DNA from: Archilochus colubris
Lineage: Eukaryota > Chordata > Aves > Apodiformes > Trochilidae
Reading direction: 5' to 3'
Assembly (NCBI GenBank): GCA_023079485.1
Contig: CM041104.1
Span: 3,287,676-3,351,675 of the forward strand
DNA: 64,000 nucleotides
Shown here: positions 43,001 through 54,135 of the stretch, one piece after another
Layout of the letters: the number at the start of each line of letters is the position of its first letter
How positions within the stretch are numbered: position 1 is the stretch's first letter
Program-made: the position numbers and the translations under genes
Notes under the pieces: generated by a model
Told to the model about the DNA's origin: nothing
What the model saw: only the letters and a program-made list of their open reading frames with translations
The model's database searches: none

Positions 43001-46000
43001 GCAGCAAAATGCCAGGAAAAGAATCCAACTCCCCAACTACAGCTGATGTGGAAGATACCACAGGCAACGATGACGTGGATGGGCTGCAAGCTCAGGTTCC
43101 AGTAGCACAATGCAGAATTCAGCCTCCAAGTTCTCTAGGAAAAGGCCAAAAACCCTTAATTAATGCTAAAACCTTGTTTTGAGCTTAATATCCCATTTGG
43201 CAATCACTCTGTGCTTCTCAGTTTGGGGCAAGGTCCATCTCCAGTCTTGTGCCTGCACCATTAGGTCTCCTGTCCTGCACTATGAGAGTCATTCATGCTG
43301 AACTGCAGAAAACTTTCAGAACTGAAATTCTGAAGAAATGAAGTAAATGTTTCCTTGCTCTCATCTCCTTTCAAGTGCTTTCAAAAATGAAAAAGGAAAA
43401 AAAAAAAAGTTTTTCTTTCTCTTGATTTAATACATGTCTTTGGTTTCATGGCAAGCTCTAACTTGTGGTCCCAATTCTGTATTTATGAGACTACTCTGGC
43501 TCAGATTATTTCCATTGTGGCAGGGTGGTGGTTGCCAACACAAAGATTCTGAATCCTGCAGATGGATTAAAATTCAGTTAAATTGTAGGGGGCAGTCTTT
43601 AAAATAATTTGGTCAAAAACTCCATCTCATCATTTCTGTAATAGCAGTTAGTCAACAGTTTTTAATTTTAAGCAAAGTCAATTTCCGACTTGTTCTTTCT
43701 GGGCAGAGAACACTGAATAGTGGTCAAAATTACACTGAGTTTTCCAGGGCCCCTTTTCTCTCTCTCTCCAGCATTTTTTGGTCTCATCCAAGCAAGATAA
43801 ACCCAACCCAACACTGATTTCTTAGAAACTCGCTTTTATTCACTGAAAAGTGCTGGATAAAACCTCTGAATCTTGCATACAAACCTTGAGAAGTCAGAGG
43901 TCACCTAGCAAGAAGGGGAGGCTGCAGGAGCCCAGTTGGAAATCCCATAAATTAAAAGGGTCTTACCTAACCCATGACTGCAGTAGTTAGGAACCAACAC
44001 AGCTTACTGGCATTAGAAGATGACAGAGTAAATACTAATTACTGGGGAAACAAAAGAACCAGCATCAAAACTTTCCTACAGCCTGGTACAGCAAACCAAA
44101 CTGCTACAAACACCAAGACACCACGCAGTCAGTTGTGTCTCAGCAGTCTGCTGTAACACATCCAAGTTTTGAATCACAAAACCCAGAGGACAGCCCTATG
44201 TGGCTCTCCAGAAGTGGTTATAACATTCCAGACAGGCCTCTGGGACAGGGCAGCACGTAGGAGCTCAAGCCCAGGCACAGACATCCCCAAACCACCTCAT
44301 GGTCCAAAGCAGTTTGTGTGATGCCAGATTTACTGAATGATCTTTCTTGATGATCTTTAAGGTCCCTTCCAAACCAAATCACTCTATGATTCTATGAACC
44401 TGTTCACCAGCCAGGTGATCAGATCCCCAACCAGGACCAGCTATCTCCCCTTCTCCAGCTGTGCTGGAGAGAATCCATGGCAGTGTGGATTCCATGCAGA
44501 ATCTCAGGATGGTTTGGGTTGGGAAGGATCCTGAAAATCATCCAGTTCCACCCCCCTGCCATGGGCAGGGACACCTCCCACCAGCCCAGGTTTCTCCAAG
44601 CCCCATCCAACCCGGGCTTTAACACTGCCAGGGATGGGGCAGCCACAGCTTCTCTGGGCAAGAAGCATCATCATGAGAACCAGCAGCATCCTGTAAAATG
44701 GGACTGCTCAGGGAAGAAGATCCTGAAAGGGCAATCTAAGGAGAGGATATAAGTACAGAGTTATGAATGTGTCACCAAGCCCATCCATGACTGCAAGGTA
44801 GAACAGACGGAGTGGTTTGCTCTTTAATGTCTCCCAAAGGACAGGAGCCCAGGATTTCCCAGGAGATTACCCCAAAGACTGACAACTACCATAGGAATTC
44901 TTTCCTACCCTAGCACAAAGTAACTTTTGTGTTTAATTTTTTCTTGAAAGTATACAGAGGGCTGCACAAAGACACTATACACACATCTAAATGTGCCTAA
45001 GTGTCTTTCTAGTCCTCCTGTGCTTTAAACCCCTTTAAGACACCCCACCATCAATTAGCATAATAGTCAACACCTAAATCTTCATCAAGTCCTATTGCTA
45101 TGTATTAGTATTTACTTAACTCCATCTCTTGATCAGTTTAGTTCCCCTTTCCTTTCTCCCCCTCCCCTTTGCTACAGTATTTGGTGTTGACTCCCTACCC
45201 ACCACAGCTTTCCTCCAGGCACAGCCTCTCCAGAAGCAGCTTATCCTCCCAGCTGCTTTGTGCCCATGCCCCTGCCTGAGGTCAGAACTTTGTCACCAGC
45301 CTCACTACAACATTTGTCACTGCTCTGAGATCTCTTGTAGTTATGATTCCTTCAAAATCCCTCCCCTTTCTAGTGAGGATTTGCCTTTCCCTTTGTGTTC
45401 CTGCATTGCAACAATTTTTGTTGCCCTACAAAGCTCTGATTTTCCCAACCTTGTCTCCACCACTTCTCCAGGCTGTGGTCAGTGACACATCTCCCATAGC
45501 TGCTGATCAGCTGAAGGGCCATGAGCACATTACAGCAGCAGAAATACCAGGACACAAATTCCCTTTGCTCTCCAGAGCAAGGAGGGGAAACACTTTTCTA
45601 AGAAAGTTGAGTCTATTTCACAATTTACCCTTCAAACATTTATCTCACTGCCTGGCTGAACACTCGCTACAGGAGGGTGAAAAAAAAACTTAAAAGCAGA
45701 ATTTCCATTTTCAGTATTTTCCATGACTGTTTCTGAAGTACAAACGTTCTGAAAGTTTAAAAGGAAAAAGAGGCACAAGATTATTGATCTAAAAAAACAG
45801 ATGCAAGCACATGGTCTCCACATATTTTTTAATAAAATTGAAGCCTTTCCATTTCACTTCCTTCAAGCCTTTTAGGCTGCACTTTTTGAAAAACAGGAAG
45901 CTAATATTTGTGCAATTAAATATTTAATTTACCTCTGAACAGTAGTAACTTAGAAAGTCATCTCTGACAGGCTGCCAGGAGAACATTTATTCAGTATTTT

Positions 46001-49000
46001 GGGGAGTGCCTTGTCATCCCAGCTCACTTTTACTCTTCTGATTCTCTCCTCCATCCCATGGGGGGGTGTGAGTGCCTGGCTCTGCTTAGCTGCCAGCTGG
46101 GCTTAAACCACAGAAAGCCCCCAAATTTTTACCCATAGAGCACCAATTTCCAGCCTCTCTCCAGCTGCTGGATTCCTCAGAGTGAGCACTAAGTTTCCCA
46201 TAACTACTGCTTCTCCATCCTCCACAACCCTGGATGGAGTCCACCATCCTTTCTCCTGCCAACCCAAAAGCCAGGCATGAACCCAGGGACGTGGTGTCCT
46301 AGGATAAAACCTGCTGTAGCTTCTAGCCAGGTCTAACTATCTCCATGATCCCCAGGAACTCCTCTACTCCCTGTCACTGGAGGAAGATAAAGTCTACCAA
46401 GACAAAGTCTTGTGAATCTCAAAAATCTCACAGTATTTTTAACTCCAACACAGATCTTGAACACCAGCAGCTCTTCAAAACCACTGCAGAATCTACCAGA
46501 CACTAATAACAGCTACTAATGCTTTGATGATCCTGCTCTCAGAGAAAAATATATCAGCTAAGAGGTAAAATTGTATTAACTTCTCAGTGATTAGTCTTTC
46601 CTTGGAACTGCCCACATTTCTTGTTAAATTAATTTTTGACTGAAGGCAAAATCTGCAGGGTTTACTAAAAAAAAAACCAAATCAAAACAAAAAGGGGTGG
46701 GGGAATAGGCAAGGACCTGTTACATCTACAACAGTTTTCTTCCCACTCATTTTCAGTCCCCAAAAATAAGGCTACCAAAGTCCAGCACCACCACTTTTGA
46801 GCATTTCTGGTGTATGACAGAGCTCTGGTCCCTGTTATATAAAAAGCAGGTCCAGGCTTTCCAGCACCCACTAGCTGTCCTCTACTGAAGAGGTATAAGC
46901 CTGCTAAGACCCATACAATTAGAGCTACTAAAGTGGATTATATTTTCCTGAAAGGCTTTTTTTGTTGTTGTTGCTGCTTTAAGAAGGAAACAAAACTGAC
47001 TAGAAACCAAAATATTTCCTCAGAGTTAGAGGGAAATTACTACAGATTACAGATCAACTGCAATGACAAGAGCTGGAAATTTGGATGTCCAAGGCAGAAA
47101 ATGTTTCCCTTCCAGAGAGAGGGTTTTGGTTTGGGTTTTTTTATTTTTTTCAGTGGATAGGGACTATTCTGCTCAGGGAAGCTGTTACTCCTAGGAATAG
47201 TGGCTCATGAAATACAGCTGGAAAAAAACAGACTATTTTTTCCATTCAGATTGTTTCAGCTAAGCCTTGGCAATCCTGGGAGAGTGAGACCAGTGCTGAC
47301 GATCTGCTCTTGGGACTGCACCAGGAGCACACCAGTGCCAACAAATCACTGGTTACCCTGTTATTATGCTGCTCTGCCTACAGAGATTCCCACAGCTGCA
47401 TCTCACTATCTCCTGCTTTCATGTCATGTACATGCTTTTCACAGTTGGCTTGCAGCAGATGAAGTGTGTGCCCTCTTGCCAGGGGGATCTGAACTTGGAT
47501 CAGCTGAGCCAAAATGTTCATTTGCCTTCAAGGAACCACAGCACCAACCCCGTCAGGTCTTATTTACAGTGTCTGTGTGCACCCAGCAGGGCTGTGCCAG
47601 GAGAGGGACTGCAGACCAGCCAATTCCCAAGCAATCTTTTTGCCTTGTTAGAAAATGTGTGTCACTTCTGGAAAGTTGGTTTCCTTCTAGTGTAGCAATA
47701 TCTGAAAAGCCTCTTTTCATTTGCTCTGTACTCAGTGCTAGGGCAAGGTTATGCAATCTGAGAGCAGGGGCTGAGGCTTGCATCCAGGGCAGCAGCTGAT
47801 GCTTGCAATATGGCTAAAATGGATGGATGAGCTGATCACATCAGGAGCTCCTGAAATCTACTTGATGTATTATTAACAATAAAAGCAAAGAGACAAACCA
47901 GCAAGAAAGCTATGGCTTCTGGTAAAGGAATACAGCTAAGGCACAGAAGGATGCAGATTTCAGAGCCTTAGCTGGCCTCAAAACTGCCAGATATTCAGGC
48001 AGCCAGTGCTGTCAGAAGTATTTTTATGTCCCTGTAAACTCAGACTGATGAAGTTTCAGATGTATGCCTGTCAACAATTATCCTTACCAATTCAAAGATA
48101 AGTCCCTGCTTTCCTCATCCAAAATGGATCTTGAGATCACCTAAAAATAGCACACAAAGCTTCGTTTAAGAATAAATGCCACTGCTGCCCACAGAAGGGT
48201 ACTAGCTGTCTCCCAGGGATCAGATGCTGAAATCCAGTGACAAGGTTGTGGGAAAACACTACTCAGATGGCAGGGATCTCAGCAAGGAAGGGTGTTTCCC
48301 AATCTCTTCAAATTAAGCTGTTGAAAAGGGTTTCTCTTCCTGATGGGAAGCAGTCCCTGCAGAATATGAACCAAAACCTCCCTGCAGAGAGGGAGAAAAG
48401 CAAGCTCGAAGGGCATTCCCCCCAACTTGTTCTTCTAGAACCCAGCACAGCAATTTGGACACTTGATCTGCTCCCAGACTTTGCAGAAGGGAAAGAGTTG
48501 AGAAACTTCAGCAAGGGCACTGCCACTGAGGAGTAACTTGCAGGAAAACTGCAACCATTTTGATTAAAAAAAGAGAATTTGAAAAAGCATCCAAGATGGC
48601 CTCATACTTCTATAAAAGTTACATCAAAGTGGTTTATATTTAGATCATCTACAAACAAAAAACTGCTTCAAGGTAAAAGTACAGAGACACATAATTTACA
48701 AAGCCCTCATCACTCGGGCAGTTTGGGGTTTTTTTTTCCTCTTAGCCTGAGATTTATCAATGTATTCCTACAGCATTTAGGGAGCACTGGGAGCCCCAGG
48801 CATTCAAGCTTCAGTTTTTCAGAGCAGCACCATGATACTGAAATTTAGAACATGAAACAAAACAAACAAAACCTCAGTGACAAAAAAAAAATCCCCCCTC
48901 ACACTTTGGCATCACAAGGAGGAAGATACAACAAGCAGAAGTTTCCTCGATTACTGCACAAGCCTGTTCCCTGGGTCAGCAGTTGCTTCCAAGAACTGAT

Positions 49001-50711
49001 AAAAGCCCCAAATTACCACCCAGCACCACTGCATTTCTCAAGCAAACCAAAACCCAGAGCAGAAATCCCATAGTAACAGATTGAGTCAGTGCACAACCCT
49101 GGACAGGTTTCTCTGCTGTTGATCTGGTTGTGGGAGAGGGAGCAAGGGGGAGCAGGCAAGGCAGTGAGACAAGCAGCCACTCTGTCTGCATCAAATGCAG
49201 CCCTACAACAATCCCACAGAAATAACTTCCTGCAAATGAGACAATACCAGGTTGAAATCCATGCAAACAATGGGCTTTTTTTTTCTTAAGTATTAACCAA
49301 ACATTGACCTTTGCCAGCAGTACAATAAGGGCAAAAGATCTAGTCAAAATCTCCTGCTCTTCCACCTATCTCAGCCACAGCAAGAGGCAGGGACCCTGGT
49401 GGTGAACAAGTCTTCTCTTAGTAATTACCCAGAATCCTTGTTAATCAGGGAAAATACTGTTGTCTGCACTTGTGAAAACCACTTAGTGAAATCCCATTTC
49501 TCTACTCCATTTCAACCCTTTTAAGATACTTTAGCTCAATAAATCCCCCCCCAAATACAAGTTCTTTTATCCAACGTTTCAGTTTCCATCTCTTTGCATC
49601 ACGCTGCATTTAATCTGTAAAACACATGCCACTTATTATTCAGAAAAAAAATAAATTAATAGCCCATTATCCATGAATAGCTTCCTTAAAAAGGCAGGAC
49701 AAGCACATGGTTGGCACAAGCCTAGGTTAACAAGCTGATTTCATTTCTAGGTATTTCCCAGCTTCATCAATTGGGAAAGATGGCAAATTTGAAACAGACC
49801 TGAAATTCTGCAGTTTCATGGCAAACCACCAGCATAAGCCTACCCCACTTTAAAGCTAAAAGGTCTGCTAGGATCTCCTAGGTCCCCTAGGATCACGAGG
49901 ATGCCTTTTTTCCCTCAAATACCCTTAAATTTCGACGCTGTTATGGTTCCAGGCTGAGCTTCCTTTCTTTGCAGGAGAAAGCCCCAACCTGGGTCACCAA
50001 CCGAGGCAGCAGAGGAGCGCTGCTCTTCCACAGCGTGGCAAAGCGCTCGCCCTGCTCCAGGCTTCCTAGAGGGAGACCGAGGGTGGGAAGGAAGGCAGGA
50101 GAAGGCGCACAGATACATCCCTCTCCCCCGATCCCACCAGCACCAGAACCAAAGCCTGGCACATGGGCTCGAGCCGGAACCGAGAGGCCCCTGTGCCAGG
50201 AGCCACCCCTAGAGCAGGCCGGGCTGGGATGGCTCGGCTCTTCCCGGCCTTGGAGCTCCAGGTGAGGCCTGACAGCCCCCAGGGGGTGCTCAGCCCCGCC
50301 GAGAGGCCGCGAATGCCACCGAACGCCCCCTCCCAGCCCCCGGCGGAGCGGGGCCTTGCGGGCCGTTGCCCGAGGCAGGAGGTGCTGCAGGCCTCCCCTG
50401 CCGGAGCCCAGCTGAGAGCTCTCCCCGTCCCCTGAGGAGCCCCGAGGCGAACCCCGTGTCCACCGAGGCCCCAGCGAACTCCGGTGTTCCCCATCCCAGG
50501 TGCCACCGGAGCGGCCTCCCCGCCCCCTCCCCGCTACAGGGCCGCCCCGCTGTCCCGCCCCCCACCCCCTTACCTGCGCCCCCCGTGTCAGGCCGCAGCC
50601 GCTCAGCTGCCCGTGCCGGAGCTGTGCCAGGATGTTCGTGGCCGCCGCCCGGGCCCCTCGGCGGCCCCCCCCGCCGGGCCCCCGGTCCCCTCCCGCCGCC
50701 GCTGCCGCCAT
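19083..50711 (-). CDS. TRPC4AP: TRPC4AP (TRUSS), substrate receptor of CUL4-DDB1 ligase
   Basis: Known as a TNF-receptor and TRPC4-associated scaffold and as a DDB1-CUL4 substrate receptor. Exons in transcript order (minus strand): 50574-50711, 40979-41107, 40600-40716, 38949-39006, 37822-37877, 36184-36312, 34860-35061, 32674-32862, 30874-31016, 27931-28062, 27210-27268, 24721-24822, 23161-23244, 22806-22896, 22390-22530, 20776-20884, 20495-20607, 20147-20353, 19083-19220. All junctions are GT-AG and in phase. The product is 778 residues against 797 in human, with the same exon count of 19. Recognised stretches include KERDKQAKWNGIP, EISPLLSMEAMAYVTE, SSFDQQQLANFCRILAVTIS, MKIMHEIMYKLEVLYVLCVL and, at the C-terminus, SYIDEAYMDIDRDFSEE. 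The start is the ATG at 50709-50711, followed by an Ala/Gly-rich leader like the human one; an upstream in-frame ATG at 50871-50873 exists but falls in the promoter. The protein is an all-helical repeat type with no catalytic motif. Confidence 0.96.
27856..27900. repeat. 24-bp tandem duplication
   Basis: The unit GAGTTATATGATAAGATAAA plus TCAT occurs at 27856-27879 and again, incomplete, at 27880-27900, within a TRPC4AP intron just upstream (in + coordinates) of exon 27931-28062. Confidence 0.85.
32340..32402. repeat. AT-rich imperfect inverted/tandem repeat
   Basis: Iterated TAGAATAC/AGTATA-like words (TTAGTATACAGTACTAATA, ATAGAATACAGTATTAGAA) form overlapping imperfect hairpins in the TRPC4AP intron 31017-32673. 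It is probably simple-sequence expansion. Confidence 0.5.
35663..35700. repeat. 19-bp tandem duplication
   Basis: GCACATTTCCTTCAGGGCT at 35663-35681 is repeated at 35682-35700 with one difference, in the TRPC4AP intron 35062-36183. Confidence 0.85.
42140..42215. repeat. AT-rich simple sequence
   Basis: A run of AATTTAAATT-like words that is almost pure A/T and partly self-complementary, in TRPC4AP intron 1. Confidence 0.7.
44350..44397 (+). mobile_element. CR1 3' tail fragment (+)
   Basis: GATGATCTTTAAGGTCCCTT, then CCAAACCAAATCACTC, then TATGATTCTATGA: the last ~50 bases of a CR1 element ending in its ATTCTATG repeat. Only the tail is recognisable. Confidence 0.85.
44498..44662 (-). mobile_element. 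CR1 3' UTR fragment (-)
   Basis: The reverse complement of a CR1 3' end. It reads GGATGGTTTGGGTTGGGAAG, then CATCCAGTTCCACCCCCCTG, CAGGGACACCTCCCACCAG and GGGATGGGGCAGCCACAG. Its tail points towards the 44350-44397 fragment, so the two lie tail to tail. Confidence 0.9.
50574..50711 (-). other. TRPC4AP: TRPC4AP exon 1 (Ala/Gly-rich N-terminus)
   Basis: Exon 1 encodes 46 residues: a low-complexity Ala/Gly/Arg leader, then NILAQLRHGQLSGCGLTRGAQ, which matches the human segment NILLQLRQGQLTGRGLVRAVQ. It ends CAG|GTAAGG in phase 0 and joins ITEALLKERDK in exon 2, about 9.5 kb away. It lies in a CpG-rich island. Confidence 0.88.
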
Positions 50712-50840
50712 GGCCGCCGCTGCGCTCGGACCGAGACAAACAGGAAGCGCCCCCTCCCCCCGCCGCTTTGTACGGAGCGGCGCGAGGGACGCACCAGAGC
50801 GCCCCCGCCCGGGCCCTGCGCGCACTGCGCCGCGGGGAGG

Positions 50841-50878
50841 GCTGGGAAATGTAGTCCGGTTAGGGGTGCGCATGCGCA
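50841..50878 (-). promoter_or_regulatory. TRPC4AP: TRPC4AP core promoter with ZNF143-like and NRF1 motifs
   Basis: On the minus strand the order is the perfect NRF1 palindrome TGCGCATGCGCA (50867-50878), then GGACTACATTTCCCAGC (50841-50857), close to the ZNF143/STAF-type motif ACTACAATTCCCAGC. They lie about 130-170 bases upstream of the ATG, a usual place for such factors in housekeeping TATA-less promoters. Motif identity is recalled from the literature; binding is inferred. Confidence 0.65.
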
Positions 50879-50946
50879 GGGCATGCTGGTGGGGGGGAAC
50901 TGCCGGGGGCGTGTGGCCACCACGGCGTGAGGGGAGGTGGCCACAG

Positions 50947-50999
50947 CATCACAGAAGAATATGGGTTGAAGGGCGCTCTAAAGGTCATCTGCTCCAATT
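50947..50999 (-). mobile_element. CR1 remnant (-)
   Basis: ATCACAGAAGAATATGGGTT, then GAAGGGCGCTCTAAAGGTCA and TCTGCTCCAA, resembles the reverse complement of the CR1 3' end (AATCACAGAATGGTTTGGGT, then AAGGGACCTTAAAGATCATC). It is diverged and short, and lies just upstream of the TRPC4AP promoter. Confidence 0.65.
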
Positions 51000-52346
51000 T
51001 TGGTCGCTCCTGAGGGTGCTGAGGCGGCGCCGGGGGCTGCCTGACCCCCCCCTGGCAGTTCAGTGCCGTTCAAATCCCCACTTGTGCTTTACTGTTAAAT
51101 CTGTACCATTAATTCACTATTAGCAGAGGTAATTGAGACAGAACTCATGCCCCGAGCTGCTGGGATCAAGCACAAGAAACCAACAGAGCCTGGTGAGGGC
51201 AGGAGGGACCCAGAACCCCAGCTGCCCCTCAGCCCAAGGCTCCTTGCCCAGACAGACCCCGCACTTCACAGCCACACAGCACCGGTGCCTCACAGGGATA
51301 CAAGAACAAACCCCAACAACCCAGTAAGTCAAAGGACACAGAGCAAATTGGAGAGACAAATGGGTGGAAACAAGCTCCTGAGAGGCAGAAGCTCCAAGGG
51401 AGCGGAGAGGTGACAACCAGAGCTCTGGTTCTGGGGGAATGTTTATATTCCATGTTAACTTCCCTTGGCTGTACAAGGAGCAGACACCAGGTATTAACAC
51501 CAGGATTAAACTGCACCGACACCTCACAGCACTTACCAGCACTAGGGGTGGGCTGGAAGAGGATCTCAGTTTGATTTGCCAGCCTCAATTTGTGCTAATG
51601 CTCGACCTGCTGGTCAGGTAAATCCCTGTTCAGAGAAAGCCACCGAGCTCTGCATCTGGAGAAATGCAAACACGGCTCACCCTGCCTCCAGCACAAAGAG
51701 CTGTCCTCAGTCCCCCTCCTGTCCCCCTCCTGTCCCCCTCCCTGGCTTTTTAGTTATGTTTTTTATCCTTTTGCCAACAATTCACAGGAAGGTCTGACTC
51801 TTCTTTTTTAGCTCCACGAAAAACGTCTTTCACAAGATGTTTGTCTGACCTTCCCTCAAATCCACAGCCCCTCCAAACCCCAAACAATTACTTCTGAAAT
51901 ACCTCAGTAAAATCTGGCCTTAAGTTTTGGCCTTTGCAGGCTGTTTAGAGTGGAGGAAAAAATAAAACCAACAAACCAATATTAAGGACAACATCAACAG
52001 CAAATGCTAAATTTGGGTTCTGTGCTTTGACAACTCAAAGAAAATCTATTTTCCTTCCAGCCTTTGACAGATGTCACAACCATGCATTGTAGGTGGGACC
52101 TCCTGAGCCCTGACCTGACTTGTTTGGAAGCCACCCAGAACTGCCACTACCCATCTGTTTTATGCACATCTAATTCTGGATTTCTGACAAAACTCCTCTA
52201 CACTGTTAATATGACCAAGCACTCCCCATAACGCTCAACTGAAGCTCTCCCTTCAGCTGGAATATTCCAAAACAGACCTGCTATCTCTTCCCACAGATGT
52301 TCTCCCAGGAAGAGAGGCAGGAGAAGATCACAAGTTTTAACATTAT
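51000..52346. other. Intergenic stretch between TRPC4AP promoter and EDEM2 3' end
   Basis: No gene was recognised. It contains the 11-bp triplicate at 51710-51742. Short ORFs on both strands have no recognisable family. Confidence 0.55.
51710..51742. repeat. 11-bp tandem repeat, three copies
   Basis: GTCCCCCTCCT repeated at 51710-51720, 51721-51731 and 51732-51742 (the last with one change), a pyrimidine-rich minisatellite-like run. Confidence 0.9.
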
Positions 52347-52352
52347 TTTATT
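52347..52352 (-). terminator. EDEM2: Candidate EDEM2 poly(A) signal
   Basis: AATAAA on the minus strand, about 1.3 kb after the stop. A proximal ATTAAA lies at 53516-53521. Confidence 0.4.
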
Positions 52353-53643
52353 TCCCAGCTGACTTGTGATAGTTTTGAAACCACCAAGTTCTCACCAACA
52401 GCAGAACCTCTTACATGGGATGTACAGGGAAGGGATTCTGATCTCTAGAGTCACCAGTAATTTCATCCCACCATGCCTTAAAGAAAGATTCCCCAACATC
52501 TGTCCTTCACCCCAGTGCCTAGGAAATAGCACAGCTTGTACAGGTGTCACTAAGGCTCAGGAATGCTCTCTTGCCCTCCAGGCCAAATCACACTGGTTAC
52601 TGTTTAAAGAAAAAGCTTACTAGGGTTCCTAAAAACCCATCCCATCACAGTTCATTTTGTTAAAAGACATTGACTCACTCATCCGTTAGCACTAATCAAG
52701 ATCCAGCTAATTACTCACAGTAGAACCACAGCTGCAGACAGAGTTCTTTCAGCTCCACCTGTGCTGAAGAAAAATCTCCCCTCCTTAGGCTACCACCCCT
52801 TGGTTCTGTTTCATTCAGAACCAAGTCCCCTCTTTCCACCCTGCCCTTATGCACTACATATACAGCTCAGCTGCTCACCTTCAGGCCAGCTTCCCTGACT
52901 GGTGCACAGTTATGCAAGGGATGTCCCAAAGGAAAGTTTAAAAAAGGAAGGAAATAAGAGAAATTTCACTGGAAAAGCATCTAATTCTGTAAGAAGAAAG
53001 CAGCTCCACTGCAGAGTAAATCAATCTTTTGCTAGTGCAGGCTTCACCTCAGTCTGCAGGTGACACTGCCTGGACATCCACTAAACCAGTTTCAGGCAGG
53101 TGGCACTGACCCACAGACTCCACATATTGAATAATTTTCTGTCTTGCAACTGCTCTCCTGCCCCTGTGCCAGCCTCTGTGGAGCCTCCACAGCAAAATGA
53201 AAAGGTTTTCCCAACAGATCATCCACCTGCCAGGTGAACCACATCTTCATAAAGAGTGGAGCACATCACAGAGCACCCAGGCTCTGCCCCTTGACAGGGA
53301 ACTGCTCAGGCTCATCTTTATGAGCAGAGTAAGCTGGGGATTCTGTCAAACCTCAACATAAACCTAGAGTGAAACAAACAAGGTACCTCTGGACTTTTCT
53401 CTCTTTCTGAACACCTTTCTGTGCTATCCAGGCAACCCATCAGGTTGAGATTAGCAACTTCACAGCATTAACAGCTGACATCTGAATCACATTTTAGGAA
53501 CCAGCAGTAGCAGAGTTTAATGGGAAGCTGTTTCACTTCATAATACAATTCACATTGTGAGGTACGACTTTTTCCATTATGAAACTATAAAAATAGATTC
53601 CCAGAGTCTGAGTCAATAATTTAAACAGATCATGAAAAGAGAA
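52347..53643 (-). other. EDEM2: EDEM2 3' UTR (likely extent)
   Basis: The region between the EDEM2 stop (53644-53646) and the nearest canonical minus-strand AATAAA (TTTATT on + at 52347-52352). A non-canonical ATTAAA at 53516-53521 could give a much shorter UTR. The extent is uncertain. Confidence 0.45.
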
Positions 53644-54135
53644 TCAGGTATTATCCAGGAAGACCTGTCCCAGTACTGCAAGTTTAGAGTTAAAAGATTG
53701 ACTGGGGCAAGTCAGGAGGGAGTGTGAGCTCTTCCTGGACTTTCTCTTCTCTTCACCTTTCTCTGAAGAAAGACCTTCAGGGCTCTTTGCACTTTCCCCA
53801 TCTCCATGGTCAGAAGCTCTTTTTAAAGGGAATTTCTTGATTTTCTTTAGGGAGTAAAATTCCTGCATCAAGTCTTCCACTTCCCATTGCTCTTCTTTCT
53901 GCCTCCTACAGCAGTGCAGGGCAGCAGGGTCTATGGGGTGAGCCTCAGTGTTGAAGACATACCCTCCAGCATTCAGGACACATTCCCCATAAGGTGTCAT
54001 CACCACATCAAAGGTTGATCCATTGTTGTGAATGAAGTTGTCTGGGTCAAACAGCAGGTACAAGTATTTTACTGTTTCAGCCAAAAAAAAGGATTCCATG
54101 CGATTATCCAGTCTGTGATCTCTCAAGTCTTTGAT
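53644..54135 (-). other. EDEM2: EDEM2 last coding exon
   Basis: Encodes residues 410-572. It begins [20 protein letters not shown], includes the calcium-site motif FNTEAHP, then a lysine/serine-rich segment ([20 protein letters not shown]) that differs from mammals, and ends [14 protein letters not shown]. The stop TGA is at 53644-53646. Confidence 0.92.

Larger units (their letters stand above)
41108..50573 (-). other. TRPC4AP intron 1 (about 9.5 kb)
   Basis: The large first intron, GT-AG. It contains A-runs (for example 41879-41893), an A/T-only stretch near 42140-42215, CR1 tails near 44350-44397 and 44498-44662, and a C/T-rich stretch near 45120-45180. The longest non-exonic ORF (47200-47799, + strand) resembles nothing I know and lacks coding character. 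No hidden exon was recognised. Confidence 0.6.
50280..50930. promoter_or_regulatory. TRPC4AP: CpG island over TRPC4AP promoter and exon 1
   Basis: A dense CpG, G+C-rich stretch, unlike the AT-rich introns on the left. It covers exon 1 and its upstream flank, as expected for a ubiquitously expressed gene. The edges are estimated by eye. Confidence 0.75.

Noticed and set aside
47200..47799. 199-codon open frame on the + strand in TRPC4AP intron 1
   Set aside because: No recognisable domain, mixed low-information composition, no codon-use signature, and it is antisense to the host gene. The length is within chance for a 64-kb window.
49941..50873. Minus-strand 310-codon frame over the TRPC4AP CpG island
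   Set aside because: Only the 46 codons of exon 1 (50574-50711) are real. The rest runs through promoter and intron sequence that stays open because it is very GC-rich.
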